A program made the position numbers and the translations under genes. 64,000 nt of DNA, from assembly GCF_020694005.1 (NCBI RefSeq), contig NZ_CP073013.1, positions 2,490,578 to 2,554,577 on the forward strand. Reading direction: 5' to 3'. This document shows, piece after piece, positions 49,810-60,012 of the stretch. How positions within the stretch are numbered: the first letter of the stretch is position 1; every line of letters begins with the position of its first letter. The notes under the pieces were generated by a model, which did not search any database, was not told the origin of the DNA, and was given only the letters and a program-made list of their open reading frames with translations. Source of the DNA: Marinomonas profundi. Its GTDB lineage: Bacteria > Pseudomonadota > Gammaproteobacteria > Pseudomonadales > Marinomonadaceae.

Positions 49810-52800
49810 AGAGCTGGTCGATGTGTCTGGTTGTGGCACTTCTTCACCGCCGAATAGGCGGCTTAGAAAGACACAGCGGCCAGAACCAGCGCCAACGCAA
49901 GCTTCACCGCCGAATAGGCGGCTTAGAAATACCGCGAAAGCGGTTTTTTTGTGCCTGAAAACTTCACCGCCGAATAGGCGGCTTAGAAAGCTGTGCCGCT
50001 TTGTGCCGCCCAACCGTCTAACTTCACCGCCGAATAGGCGGCTTAGAAATGCGCGGCACGAGAAGCCGCCGACGAACGGGACTTCACCGCCGAATAGGCG
50101 GCTTAGAAACTCTACTAGATCAACGGTTTTGACCTCTCCAACTTCACCGCCGAATAGGCGGCTTAGAAAGCTCACGGGTTCAATTTTAGCCCTGACGTTA
50201 TCTTCACCGCCGAATAGGCGGCTTAGAAAAAAAATGGCGGTATCGGTCTGTTTTGTAGGTTCTTCACCGCCGAATAGGCGGCTTAGAAAAGCGGGTTTCA
50301 GCGAAATGGCTCTACGCCACCCTTCACCGCCGAATAGGCGGCTTAGAAAGTGGTCAACCAAACCTGCTACCATATTTTTTACTTCACCGCCGAATAGGCG
50401 GCTTAGAAAAGATCAGATAGGTGCTATCATCGAGCAAGCACCTTCACCGCCGAATAGGCGGCTTAGAAAGTAAGAGCTGGCTAGCTGCTGTAAATCCATT
50501 CCTTCACCGCCGAATAGGCGGCTTAGAAAATCTTCACAACAAGCAAGAGCCTTACTGATATCTTCACCGCCGAATAGGCGGCTTAGAAATAATGACCGAC
50601 TTATCCGGCGGCCTAGATCAGCTTCACCGCCGAATAGGCGGCTTAGAAAAAGATTGGCGCGACCTGATAAAGTGCTTAAAACTTCACCGCCGAATAGGCG
50701 GCTTAGAAAATCCAGAGCACGCGCTCGATATGCTGCACATACTTCACCGCCGAATAGGCGGCTTAGAAACCGTACTTGCGACCGCGACGTTTACAAAATA
50801 CCTTCACCGCCGAATAGGCGGCTTAGAAATCAGCCCGAGCAATTCTTGCAGGGTAGTAAGCCTTCACCGCCGAATAGGCGGCTTAGAAAAGTAGCCACAA
50901 TTGACAAGGAGACAGAAAAAGCTTCACCGCCGAATAGGCGGCTTAGAAATTCTTAAAATTGAACAATCAAAAGTTCATCACCTTCACCGCCGAATAGGCG
51001 GCTTAGAAATATCAGCAGTGATCGTACCGAGTACTTGACAGCTTCACCGCCGAATAGGCGGCTTAGAAATCGTTTTTACGGGCGGTGGCGTCGGTGATTA
51101 TGCTTCACCGCCGAATAGGCGGCTTAGAAAGAACGTGATAATCCAATAAAAACAGTACAAGACTTCACCGCCGAATAGGCGGCTTAGAAAATGAGCCGCA
51201 GACGATGGATGGGCCAACAGAACTTCACCGCCGAATAGGCGGCTTAGAAATAACGCAATGGCACTCTGTCTAACACTGTCAACTTCACCGCCGAATAGGC
51301 GGCTTAGAAAGCCGGCCGCTGTTTCGGATGTTAATTTTATCCCTTCACCGCCGAATAGGCGGCTTAGAAATACAAGTGAGCCATTAAACGATTGCCCCAA
51401 ACCTTCACCGCCGAATAGGCGGCTTAGAAAAAATGACCGATACGCCTAGCTACACGGGTCTACTTCACCGCCGAATAGGCGGCTTAGAAATTGACGAAAC
51501 AAGCCTAGCGAATATTTCCAGTCTTCACCGCCGAATAGGCGGCTTAGAAATACGGCGGTTGGTTGGGTAAACAATCCCCCGCCTTCACCGCCGAATAGGC
51601 GGCTTAGAAATGTTAAGTGTGTGGTTTGGGGTGACGACAATACTTCACCGCCGAATAGGCGGCTTAGAAACATCAACGTAACGTCCGACGGCGATGATGG
51701 TATCTTCACCGCCGAATAGGCGGCTTAGAAAATTCAGAACTACGGACACTTGGCGAATTTGCGCTTCACCGCCGAATAGGCGGCTTAGAAACGTACCAGT
51801 AGCGTCTCGTCAAAAATCCCCAACTTCACCGCCGAATAGGCGGCTTAGAAATATCAGCGCGCTTATCGACCTGGCTGCCTATCCTTCACCGCCGAATAGG
51901 CGGCTTAGAAAGACAACATGAGAGGATTTAACATGACTTTAATTCTTCACCGCCGAATAGGCGGCTTAGAAATATCGCACTTACACGCCTTGAAATATTA
52001 CTTTCTTCACCGCCGAATAGGCGGCTTAGAAAAGGTTGATAAGCGCGTAGATGGGTCGCCAGGTCTTCACCGCCGAATAGGCGGCTTAGAAATGCATCAT
52101 CTTGGTTCTGAGATCGTCTTCACCCTTCACCGCCGAATAGGCGGCTTAGAAACAATGCAGCAGGCAACGAGCGCGTGGTGGTCTTCACCGCCGAATAGGC
52201 GGCTTAGAAAGTCGATTTGCCGCAATACAAAACCGCAATCCGCTTCACCGCCGAATAGGCGGCTTAGAAATGTGAGCGGTTATGAGCGATCCATGTCTAT
52301 GCCTTCACCGCCGAATAGGCGGCTTAGAAAAATAATAGTTGTAAAGAATACTATTAGGTTGTCTTCACCGCCGAATAGGCGGCTTAGAAATCAGCCGAAA
52401 CAGGTGGAGGGCGCGACGGTTACTTCACCGCCGAATAGGCGGCTTAGAAATTTAACCAAGCCTCAGACAGCGCTATACCTAGCTTCACCGCCGAATAGGC
52501 GGCTTAGAAAAACAAAAACAAACGATTTTAGTGGGTTATTATCTTCACCGCCGAATAGGCGGCTTAGAAAGCATTGTGATGAATCCACCGTTCAGCGAGG
52601 GCCTTCACCGCCGAATAGGCGGCTTAGAAAGTAAAAGTTCTCAATCCCTCGGTAGCTCATCCCTTCACCGCCGAATAGGCGGCTTAGAAAGCTTCTCCTG
52701 GGCGGCGCGGCATTTATTTGCGCTTCACCGCCGAATAGGCGGCTTAGAAACGCAACGACGTTTTGACCCTGTACGCCCTGCACTTCACCGCCGAATAGGC

Positions 52801-53502
52801 GGCTTAGAAATATCAGGCACAGCGCGATTAGCTGGGGAGGTGCTTCACCGCCGAATAGGCGGCTTAGAAAGAGAACTAAAAAGCACAATTTCCACAACAG
52901 AGCTTCACCGCCGAATAGGCGGCTTAGAAACTAGTTTTTCCGATGAATTTAGCGATTCTGAACTTCACCGCCGAATAGGCGGCTTAGAAACTCAAAAATG
53001 CAACACTCGTCTACTTTTTCGACTTCACCGCCGAATAGGCGGCTTAGAAAAAGAAACGCACGATCTTTTGATTAGTCAGCAACTTCACCGCCGAATAGGC
53101 GGCTTAGAAAATGATTGCCGAACCCACATACAGCCCCGCTTTCTTCACCGCCGAATAGGCGGCTTAGAAAGTAACGATTGGGTTGCTAATATCGCCAGCG
53201 TTCTTCACCGCCGAATAGGCGGCTTAGAAAGATGATGTTTCTGGTTCTGTCGATTAGTAGGCCTTCACCGCCGAATAGGCGGCTTAGAAATGAGTAAATT
53301 CGACTGAGCTGGAAATAAGATTCTTCACCGCCGAATAGGCGGCTTAGAAAAATTTGATAGGATTTTTCATTTATCTCGTGAACTTCACCGCCGAATAGGC
53401 GGCTTAGAAATTTGCATTGGTATCCCATATGCCAATAATAGTCTTCACCGCCGAATAGGCGGCTTAGAAATTGTAAAAACGGGTGCTTTTCCATTGCATT
53501 CT

Positions 53503-53830
53503 CTTCACCGCCGAGCACGCGGCTTAGAAATCGATTTGTACGTGTAAGCACTCCGCTTGGAAGTTCGCCGCCGAGCACGCGGCTTAGAAACCTACAAGAG
53601 GACTTTCAGGTTAAGGCGGATAGTTCGCCGCCGAGCACGCGGCTTAGAAAAAAATAATCAAAGAAAAAAGGATAACGCTTGCGTTCGCCGCCGAGCACGC
53701 GGCTTAGAAATACTGGGGTACATGTATTTTAAACTTATAATAGTTCGCCGCCGAGCACGCGGCTTAGAAATTGCGACATCATCGGCGCGTTAACTTTGCG
53801 CTGTTCGCCGCCGAGCACGCGGCTTAGAAA
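53503..53830 (+). repeat. Terminal block of one chimeric and five variant repeats
   Basis: 53503-53530 joins the new first half (CTTCACCGCC) to the old second half (GAGCACGCGGCTTAGAAA). The five last repeats (53563, 53623, 53683, 53743, 53803) begin GTTCGCCGCC and carry GAGCACGCGGC. Their hairpin shifts by one pair: G5-C21 is gained and C10-G16 lost, leaving a 7-base loop. Confidence 0.97.
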
Positions 53831-53850
53831 TAATCGGTTCTCGTTTGGCT

Positions 53851-53874
53851 AAACCCATCGAATTCGATGGGTTT
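53851..53874. terminator. 24-bp perfect palindrome after the array
   Basis: AAA-CCCATCGAATTCGATGGG-TTT begins 20 bp after the last repeat and is perfectly self-complementary. It is a good candidate for the array's terminator and may also stop transcripts arriving from the right. Confidence 0.7.
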
Positions 53875-54028
53875 TAGGCTGGTCGAATAGGCTGCTGTTG
53901 GCAGGTTACGGTCGTGCCTTCCTCATGCTGCCCTACGGTTTAGTGGGAGATAACAAGCAATCGAATTCGATGGTTTTAGGTTGGCCGAATAGGCTGCTGT
54001 TGGCAGTTATGCAGCCCTACGGTCGGGT
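53855..54028. repeat. Imperfect direct repeat in the array trailer
   Basis: A block of about 50 bp starting ATCGAATTCGATGG (from 53857) recurs from 53960. Both contain CGAATAGGCTGCTGTTGGCAG, written here in two parts: CGAATAGGC and TGCTGTTGGCAG. The second copy contains GCCGAATAGGC, identical to the core of the CRISPR repeat. No gene is seen here. Confidence 0.75.
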
Positions 54029-54502
54029 TTAGTTGGGTAGGGGGATGGAGGGGGCGTGTTTGATTCGGTTTAGGACGACGGTGGAGGTTAGGTTGCGGAC
54101 GCTGGGTAGGGCGGATAGTGATTCGTGTAGAAAGGTGGATAGGGAAGGGAGGTCTTCGCTGATAACGCGTAGCCAGTAGTCTGCTTCGCCGCTGATGGCG
54201 TAGCATTCTAGTATTTTGGGGATGGAGGTGATGGCTTGTTGGAAGGTTTGGTCTGAATTTTTGATGCTTTTATCCAGTACAACGCTGACAAAGGCGGTGA
54301 CTTGGTAGCCAAGTTCGTTGGCGTTTAGTTGTGTAAAGTAGGCTTCTATTAGGTTGCTTTGTTCGAGTCTTTGTAGGCGTCTTGAGCATTGGGAAGGGGA
54401 TAGGTTGACTTGCTCTGACAAGGCGACATTGGTGAGTCGTGCGTTGGCTTGTAGGGCGCGAAGTAGGCGCCAGTCGTAGCTGTCTAGTTCTATGTGGCTC
54501 AT
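54029..54502 (-). CDS. Lrp/AsnC family transcription regulator
   Basis: A 157-residue protein with an N-terminal helix-turn-helix (about 5-60: LDSYDWRLLRALQANARLTN, then LSEQVNLSPSQCSRRLQRLE) and a C-terminal RAM ligand-binding domain (about 65-145: VTAFVSVVLD, CYAISGEADYWLRVISED). This is the feast/famine regulator family that senses amino acids. The target and ligand are unknown. It lies just outside the CRISPR array and reads towards it; its last codons approach the trailer direct repeat. Confidence 0.93.
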   Translation of the reverse strand: MSHIELDSYDWRLLRALQANARLTNVALSEQVNLSPSQCSRRLQRLEQSNLIEAYFTQLNANELGYQVTAFVSVVLDKSIKNSDQTFQQAITSIPKILECYAISGEADYWLRVISEDLPSLSTFLHESLSALPSVRNLTSTVVLNRIKHAPSIPLPN

Positions 54503-54711
54503 TCATGGTTCCTTATCAGTGTCTTTTGCACTGTTTTTTTGTATTGGCTGTTGTTTTAGTCAGGTCATTTAGAATAAGGAGTTTTATAAAGTAAACAAGT
54601 TCAAAGCGATTATATTTGCGCTTTTTTAGACATTTTTTTGCATGGTTGGTGGTTTTTGTTGTTTTTAGTGGCGTTGGTTGGCTTTTTTGTGAAGGCTGGT
54701 TGTTTTTGTCA
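54503..54711. other. AT-rich intergenic region upstream of the Lrp-family gene
   Basis: No convincing gene. A 61-codon open frame at 54616-54801 has no ribosome site and runs through the purK terminator. Confidence 0.55.
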
Positions 54712-54743
54712 AAAAATGCCGCCTATCACGAAGGATGGCGGCA
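54712..54743 (-). terminator. Terminator of purEK
   Basis: On the minus strand ATGCCGCC and GGCGGCAT pair, followed by TTTTTT, about 30 bp after purK. Confidence 0.9.
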
Positions 54744-54771
54744 TGAGGTGTGTTCGCTTTGCTCAATAAGG

Positions 54772-55854
54772 TTATTGAGTGGCTGTTTCTGTGGTCGGTA
54801 GGTTTTTAGCTAACCAGGTTAGGGCCTCAGGGTAAGGCGCGGGTAGGTTTAGTTCGCTTAGGGCATTTTGTAAGACGCTGTGGTCGTTTGCGCAGAAGTT
54901 TAGGTGGCCTACTTTTCTGCCGGGACGGACGTCTTTTTTATACCAGTAGAGTTCTAGTCCTTTGATGGTTAGCCATTGGTAATTCAGGTCTACGCCTATG
55001 AGGTTGACCATCATGCTTTGATTTTTCACTTCCATGGGGGCCAGTGGGAGCCCTGCAACCGCGCGTATGTGATTTTCGAACTGGCATACGCTGGCGCCTG
55101 CTTGTGTCCAATGGCCGCTGTTGTGCACGCGTGGTGCGAGTTCGTTAATAAGCAGGTCGTCGCCAATCCGAAAGCATTCCATGGCCATTACGCCAACGTA
55201 GTCGAGTGCGTCCATTAATGTGCTCAGCATGGTTTCGGCTTTGCTTTGCAGGGCGTTGAGGCGTTTTAGCGGTGCAATGGAGGCGTATAAAATACCGTTG
55301 ATGTGCAGGTTGAGGGTGAGCGGGTAAAAGTATTTTTCGCCGTTTTTTCCTCGCACTCCCACTAAGGAGACTTCCTCGTCAAAGTTGATGGCTTGCTCTG
55401 CAATGGCGTGGCCTTTCCAATCTTCTGGTATGTCGGTGTTGTCCGCTTGTTTTAACCAATATTGGCCTTTGCCATCGTAGCCGCCGCGGCGACGTTTTAG
55501 TAATACGCGCGCTCCTAGGGTTTGGTAAGCATGTTGAGCTGTTGAGTCGCTTTCAACGGGAAACCAAGGGGCGGTGGCGAGTTCGAGGCGATCCAGCCAT
55601 TGTTTTTGGGTGAGTCGATCAGCCAGTTGTGGGAAGGTGGCTAGGTTGACAAAGTTGCTGTGCGTGGCCAGTTGTTTGGTGGCGATGGTTTCTGGCCATT
55701 CTTCTCTTTCTGCGGTCACGATGTCGTTTGCACTGAGCGGGAGTGTCGCGGTGGATTCGATGTCCACGGGGCGAACGTCAAGTCCAAGTGGTGTCGCAGC
55801 TTGTTTGAGCATGGCGCCAAGTTGGCCTGCTCCTAGTACCCATAGAACCGACAT
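54772..55854 (-). CDS. purK: N5-carboxyaminoimidazole ribonucleotide synthase PurK
   Basis: PurK uses ATP and bicarbonate to make N5-CAIR from AIR in purine synthesis. The 360-residue ATP-grasp protein starts MSVLWVLGAGQLGAMLKQAA and contains LLKRRRGGYDGKGQYW near residue 117, VSLVGVRGKNGEKYFYP, and the catalytic-domain segment INELAPRVHNSGHWTQ near 252. It starts 3 bp after the purE stop, so purE-purK form an operon. Confidence 0.96.
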   Translation of the reverse strand: MSVLWVLGAGQLGAMLKQAATPLGLDVRPVDIESTATLPLSANDIVTAEREEWPETIATKQLATHSNFVNLATFPQLADRLTQKQWLDRLELATAPWFPVESDSTAQHAYQTLGARVLLKRRRGGYDGKGQYWLKQADNTDIPEDWKGHAIAEQAINFDEEVSLVGVRGKNGEKYFYPLTLNLHINGILYASIAPLKRLNALQSKAETMLSTLMDALDYVGVMAMECFRIGDDLLINELAPRVHNSGHWTQAGASVCQFENHIRAVAGLPLAPMEVKNQSMMVNLIGVDLNYQWLTIKGLELYWYKKDVRPGRKVGHLNFCANDHSVLQNALSELNLPAPYPEALTWLAKNLPTTETATQ

Positions 55855-55857
55855 AGA

Positions 55858-56376
55858 TTAAGCCTCTCTAGGATCTGGGTTTGCCAAAACAGTGTCTGTC
55901 TGTTTGGTTCTGAATGCGATGATTTTGTTGGCCAGTTCGGTATTGTTTGTGGCTAGAATTTGGCAGGCAAGTAAACCTGCGTTGAATGCGCCAGCATTGC
56001 CAATCGCTAGGGTGCCAACCGCAACGCCTTTGGGCATTTGTGCGATGGAAAGTAAGCTGTCCATGCCGTTTAAGGCTTTGCTTTGAACGGGTACGCCAAG
56101 TACGGGAAGGTGTGTGTGTGCGGCAACCATACCGGGTAAGTGTGCGGCACCACCTGCGCCTCCGATGATGACTTTGAAGCCTTTTTCGGCGGCACTTTCG
56201 GCAAATTCTGCAAGTTTGACAGGGGTTCTGTGGGCTGAAACCACTTCTACGTGATAGCTTACGCCAAGTTCGTCCATGATTTCAGCGGCACTTTCCATGG
56301 TGGCCCAGTCACTTTTTGAGCCCATTATTAGGGCAACTTCTGCGTGCAAAATATTTTCTCCTATTGCGTGGTTCAA
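55858..56376 (-). CDS. purE: N5-CAIR mutase PurE
   Basis: PurE converts N5-CAIR to CAIR, the step after PurK. The 172-residue product has the class I features [18 protein letters not shown] near residue 17, VVSAHRTP with the catalytic histidine near 45, and the glycine-rich [17 protein letters not shown]. First gene of the purEK operon. No obvious PurR site was found upstream. Confidence 0.96.
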   Translation of the reverse strand: MNHAIGENILHAEVALIMGSKSDWATMESAAEIMDELGVSYHVEVVSAHRTPVKLAEFAESAAEKGFKVIIGGAGGAAHLPGMVAAHTHLPVLGVPVQSKALNGMDSLLSIAQMPKGVAVGTLAIGNAGAFNAGLLACQILATNNTELANKIIAFRTKQTDTVLANPDPREA

Positions 56377-56658
56377 CGTGGTGCTGAGGGGCGTATACGC
56401 TGAAGGTCGTCAGTAAAGCAGGTGAACGATTGATGCCGTCTAGAGGATTGATCGTTTACCGTAATTGGCGGCTAATATAGCCGATTTTGATAGAAACAGC
56501 GAGCATTGAGCGTGATTGTACGTGGTGATTGTACGTGGTGATTGTCGATGATGGTGAGGGCTTTTTAAGAGGAGGGGCTGTGTGAGTCTATGGGGGTTTA
56601 CATGTCGTGGCCAAAAGGCGGGTAAGGTGAAAGTGTGGGAATAAAAAGCGAAAGAAAA
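56377..56658. other. Intergenic region upstream of purE
   Basis: About 280 bp without a gene. It contains three copies of a 13-bp unit (GTGATTGTACGTG twice, then GTGATTGTCGATG) at 56512-56550. The purE promoter should lie in its left part but I could not fix it. Confidence 0.6.
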
Positions 56659-56681
56659 AAGAGCGACTTAAAGTCGCTCTT
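56659..56681 (-). terminator. mgsA terminator overlapping its stop codon
   Basis: On the minus strand AAGAGCGACTT and AAGTCGCTCTT pair and are followed by TTTT. The last three codons of mgsA and its TAA form the left arm and the centre of the hairpin. Confidence 0.9.
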
Positions 56682-57138
56682 GAAGGTATTTTTCATAATC
56701 GGGTATTTGCCGCTCAAATTCGCTTTCAAATAAGGGCGACGAGACCAAAAAGTTGGCCGATGAGACGCTACAAGCAATGGGGATGTTCCAAACCGCCGCG
56801 ACTCTTAGCAGTGCTTTTATATCGGGGTCGTGCGGCATGGGCTCAAAGGGATCCCAAAAAAAGATCAACACATCAATTTTGCCCTCAGCGATGAGACCTC
56901 CGAGCTGTTGGTCACCACCGAGAGGGCCGCTAATGAGTGACTGAACCGGAACATTTAGTTGCTTATGCATTAAATTTCCGGTTGTACCTGTCGCCATTAG
57001 GTTGTGTTTGATGAGCTTTTCTTTGTGCTTTTCAGCCCACTCGATAAGAGCGGGTTTCATGTTGTCATGAGCCACCAGAGCGACGTTTTTGCGCTCTGGG
57101 GTCGTGATGGTTTTTTGCTGTAGCGTTATGCTTTTCAC
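56668..57138 (-). CDS. mgsA: Methylglyoxal synthase MgsA
   Basis: MgsA converts dihydroxyacetone phosphate to methylglyoxal, a bypass of lower glycolysis. The 156-residue product has VALVAHDNMKPALIEW, ATGTTGNLMHK for phosphate binding, the catalytic aspartate in SGPLGGDQQLGGLIAEG near residue 75, and FFWDPFEPMPHDPDIKALL. It starts 6 bp after pyk, so both are on one transcript, which places the bypass under the same control as pyruvate kinase. Confidence 0.95.
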   Translation of the reverse strand: MKSITLQQKTITTPERKNVALVAHDNMKPALIEWAEKHKEKLIKHNLMATGTTGNLMHKQLNVPVQSLISGPLGGDQQLGGLIAEGKIDVLIFFWDPFEPMPHDPDIKALLRVAAVWNIPIACSVSSANFLVSSPLFESEFERQIPDYEKYLQERL

Positions 57139-57144
57139 TGTGAC

Positions 57145-58593
57145 TTATTCCTCAACAGCACCGACTTTCACAACTTTCATCATGTTTGTTGTGCCGTAGC
57201 TCACTAGGTGATCGCCTTTCGTTACAATCACTAGGTCGCCATCATTGATCAAACCCAGTGCTTTAACGTGTTCAACCAAGCCTGCAACTATGGTGTCGAC
57301 GTTGAAGTCTTGAGATGAAAATGCTACGGGCGTTACGCCGCGATAAAGGTTGACTTTATTTAGCGTTGCTTGGTTTGGCGACAAGGCATAGATGGGCAAA
57401 CCTGAGCTGATGCGAGACATAAGAAGTGGCGTGGTGCCAGATTCGGTCAAGCTGATAATCGCTTTTACGCCTTCCAAGTGGTTAGCTGCATACATGGCAG
57501 ACATGGCGATGGTTTCATCAACGCTAGTGAACGTTACATCGATACGGTGCTTAGAGCGGTTGATTGCCGGTTGCTTTTCAGCGCCCAAGCAAACACGGTT
57601 CATGGTTTTGATCACTTCTTCAGGGTACGCGCCCGCGGCTGTTTCAGCAGACAGCATGACGGCATCTGTGCCATCTAGTACGGCGTTGGCTACGTCAAAT
57701 ACTTCAGCGCGAGTTGGCATGGCGCTGGTGATCATGGTTTCCATCATTTGAGTCGCGGTAATCACCGGGCGGTTCAACTGACGGCAACGTTTGATCATGT
57801 GTTTTTGCACGCCGATCAGTTCTGCATCGCCAATTTCAACACCTAAGTCACCACGAGCAACCATGACCGCGTCAGACGCAAGAATGATGGCATCCAGTGT
57901 TTCGTTGTCGGCAACGGCTTCAGCGCGCTCTACTTTAGAAACGATACCCGCTTTAAGTCCAGCCGCTTCGGCTAGCGCGCGAGCTTCATGAAGATCGTCA
58001 GCACAACGAGGGAAAGAGACGGCTAAGTAATCGGCTTTTAACGCCGCCGCTGTTTTAATATCTTCTCTGTCTTTATCGGTAAGGGCGGCCGCTGACAGTC
58101 CACCACCTTGGCGGTTGATGCCTTTGTTGTTTGAAAGCGCGCCACCAACGATAACTTTTGTGATGACTTCTTGCCCTTTCACTTCTAGTACTTCAAGAAC
58201 AACGCGTCCGTCATCAAGCAGTAATATGTTGCCTGCTTGAGAGTCTCTTGCAAGTTGTGGGTAGTCAATACCAACGCGAGTTTCGTCACCGTTATTTTTG
58301 TCAAAGCCAACATCCAGAATAAACGTCGCACCGTCTTTTAGTTCAACTTTGGTGTTTTTGAAGCGTGCAATACGAATTTTAGGGCCTTGTAGATCTCCAA
58401 GAATCGCCACATGACGGTTGTTCTTTTTCGCCATGGCACGAACCACTTCTGCTCGGTTAATGTGGTCTTCTGGCTGACCATGAGAGAAGTTTAAACGGAA
58501 AACGTTAGCGCCAGCCAAAATCAATTTTTCAATCATTTCTGGGGTGCTGGAAGCGGGGCCTAATGTGGCAACAATTTTAGTTCTACGAGTCAT
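57145..58593 (-). CDS. pyk: Pyruvate kinase
   Basis: Pyruvate kinase makes pyruvate and ATP from phosphoenolpyruvate. ATG 58593 gives [20 protein letters not shown], the standard start, 482 residues; a TTG four codons upstream is less likely. The active-site segments are [14 protein letters not shown] near residue 34, the signature [11 protein letters not shown] and [17 protein letters not shown], and [14 protein letters not shown]. The C-terminal regulatory domain ends [12 protein letters not shown]. gapA lies upstream on the same strand with a hairpin between. Confidence 0.96.
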   Translation of the reverse strand: MTRRTKIVATLGPASSTPEMIEKLILAGANVFRLNFSHGQPEDHINRAEVVRAMAKKNNRHVAILGDLQGPKIRIARFKNTKVELKDGATFILDVGFDKNNGDETRVGIDYPQLARDSQAGNILLLDDGRVVLEVLEVKGQEVITKVIVGGALSNNKGINRQGGGLSAAALTDKDREDIKTAAALKADYLAVSFPRCADDLHEARALAEAAGLKAGIVSKVERAEAVADNETLDAIILASDAVMVARGDLGVEIGDAELIGVQKHMIKRCRQLNRPVITATQMMETMITSAMPTRAEVFDVANAVLDGTDAVMLSAETAAGAYPEEVIKTMNRVCLGAEKQPAINRSKHRIDVTFTSVDETIAMSAMYAANHLEGVKAIISLTESGTTPLLMSRISSGLPIYALSPNQATLNKVNLYRGVTPVAFSSQDFNVDTIVAGLVEHVKALGLINDGDLVIVTKGDHLVSYGTTNMMKVVKVGAVEE

Positions 58594-58640
58594 TTTATTT
58601 ACCAAAGATTGAGAGCGTGATATGGAGTATAAGAGACGAC

Positions 58641-58664
58641 GAAGGCCGCGTCAGCAGCCTTCGT
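58641..58664 (-). terminator. Hairpin between gapA and pyk
   Basis: CGAAGGC and GCCTTCG pair around TGCTGACGCG on the minus strand, after the gapA stop. Few T residues follow, so it may only weaken transcription into pyk. Confidence 0.6.
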
Positions 58665-58673
58665 GTATTTTGA

Positions 58674-59687
58674 TTATTTCGCGGCCATCAACGCGATGGT
58701 ATTGTCGAGCATTCGGTTCGAAAATCCCCACTCGTTATCATACCAAGCCATGATTTTGACCAACTTACCTTGAACGCGCGTTTGGGTCGCATCAAAGTTA
58801 GAGGTATATGCGCTGTGGTTAAAGTCTGAAGAAACCAACGGCTCATAGTTAATATGTAAAACTTCGGCAAGTGTTGCGTCGGCCTTGATGGCGTCTTCGA
58901 TGATTTTGTTGACTTCTTCGACGCTGGTTTCACGCGGCGCTAAGAAGGTTAAATCAACCAAGGATACGTTAATGGTCGGTACGCGTACCGCCATGCCATC
59001 AAATTTACCCGCAAGCTCAGGAACGACTAAACCTACAGCGGCGGCCGCGCCGGTTTTGCTTGGGATCATGTTTTGTGCAGCAGCACGAGCACGATATAAA
59101 TCTTCGTGATAAACGTCAGATAGACGTTGATCGTTGGTGTAAGCATGTATTGTTGTCATTAAGCCGCTTTCAATGCCCAATTTGTCGCTAAGTGGTTTGG
59201 CGACTGGCGCTAGGCAGTTAGTTGTACAAGACGCATTTGAAATAACCGTCATTGCTGAGGTAAGGACGTTTTGGTTGACGCCATACACAACGGTGGCATC
59301 AACGTCTTTTCCAGGAGCAGAGATAATGACTTTTTTAGCGCCAGCAGAAATGTGAGCGCTGGCTTTTTCTTTGGTTGTAAAGAAGCCAGTGCATTCATAA
59401 ACAACGTCTACACCCAGTTCGGCCCAAGGTAGGTCTGCTGGGTTGCGTTCAGAGAAGGTGCGGATTTTATCTTTGTTGATGTACAAGGCTTCATCGTCAA
59501 AGGTGACTTCTTCACTAAAGCGGCCATGAACCGTGTCATATTTTGTTAAATGAGCGTTGGTTTTTGAATCGCCTAGATCATTAATCGCTACAATTTGGAT
59601 TTGGTCACGCTTACCTGATTCGTATAACGCTCTAAGCGTGTTGCGTCCAATGCGTCCGTATCCGTTGATAGCTACCTTAATTGTCAT
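58674..59687 (-). CDS. gapA: Glyceraldehyde-3-phosphate dehydrogenase
   Basis: GAPDH oxidises glyceraldehyde 3-phosphate. The 337-residue product begins [20 protein letters not shown] (NAD-binding), has the catalytic cysteine in [17 protein letters not shown] near residue 154 and the histidine in [12 protein letters not shown]. The start at 59687 follows AGAGGTG; a GTG two codons upstream is possible. It is divergent from edd, and the shared region holds two HexR-type palindromes. Confidence 0.96.
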   Translation of the reverse strand: MTIKVAINGYGRIGRNTLRALYESGKRDQIQIVAINDLGDSKTNAHLTKYDTVHGRFSEEVTFDDEALYINKDKIRTFSERNPADLPWAELGVDVVYECTGFFTTKEKASAHISAGAKKVIISAPGKDVDATVVYGVNQNVLTSAMTVISNASCTTNCLAPVAKPLSDKLGIESGLMTTIHAYTNDQRLSDVYHEDLYRARAAAQNMIPSKTGAAAAVGLVVPELAGKFDGMAVRVPTINVSLVDLTFLAPRETSVEEVNKIIEDAIKADATLAEVLHINYEPLVSSDFNHSAYTSNFDATQTRVQGKLVKIMAWYDNEWGFSNRMLDNTIALMAAK

Positions 59688-59926
59688 AATCACCTCTAAC
59701 TTAGTGCGAAAAATGCTGTGTGTTCAGTTTAGAACATTTAGCGTTCATTATTGCTCTTTGACGTAAAAATACTACATAAGCTATTTTTTAAGCAAGGATT
59801 AGTAACAAAATCATTATTGTCTGACTATATTTTGAACAAGTATTGATCGTTAATATAAAGACGCTGTGAATTCTATTACAAGTGTTAGGGGATTTTACCT
59901 TAAAAACGAAACTTTTTGAGCATAAA

Positions 59927-59941
59927 TGTAAATAAATTACA
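59927..59941. promoter_or_regulatory. HexR-type operator 1
   Basis: TGTAAATAAATTACA has the TGTA...TACA arms and AT-rich centre of HexR sites, which control central carbon genes in gammaproteobacteria in response to 2-keto-3-deoxy-6-phosphogluconate. HexR itself is not in the window. Confidence 0.72.
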
Positions 59942-59997
59942 TAAAAAGGCCTTTTTATGGTTTTTATTCCACTTTAAGGCGTGAATTTAATTCAAAA

Positions 59998-60012
59998 TGT
60001 AGTAATATTACA
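59998..60012. promoter_or_regulatory. HexR-type operator 2
   Basis: TGTAGTAATATTACA, 71 bp (centre to centre) from operator 1 and 58 bp before the edd ATG. Confidence 0.72.

Larger units (their letters stand above)
41501..53830 (+). CRISPR. Type I-F CRISPR array, 206 repeats and 205 spacers
   Basis: Repeats of 28 bp recur every 60 bp. The main form starts CTTCACCGCC, has loop GAATA, and ends GGCGGCTTAGAAA; the stem CCGCC/GGCGG is the Csy4 hairpin. Counting one repeat per 60-bp step gives 200 main-type repeats (41501 to 53470), one chimeric repeat (53503-53530) and five variant repeats (53563-53830). Spacers are 32 bp except six of 33 (starting 42549, 43150, 48909, 51070, 51671, 51912) and two of 30 (45971, 52153); these lengths sum exactly to the array. 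The leader is at 41440-41500, so the oldest spacers are at the right end. The main repeat's first base is C where I-F repeats usually have G. Orientation equals that of the cas genes. Confidence 0.99.

Noticed and set aside
41617..53793. Many open frames inside the array on both strands, some over 200 codons (for example 49339-50373 minus, 52531-53235 plus), coding repeats such as SPPNRRLR, LHRRIGGLE and FLSRLFGGE
   Set aside because: The repeat has no stop in two plus frames and one minus frame and the period is a multiple of three, so long frames arise by themselves. No ribosome sites or known products.
54616..54801. A 61-codon plus-strand frame with a hydrophobic start
   Set aside because: No ribosome site, and it runs through the purK terminator into purK.
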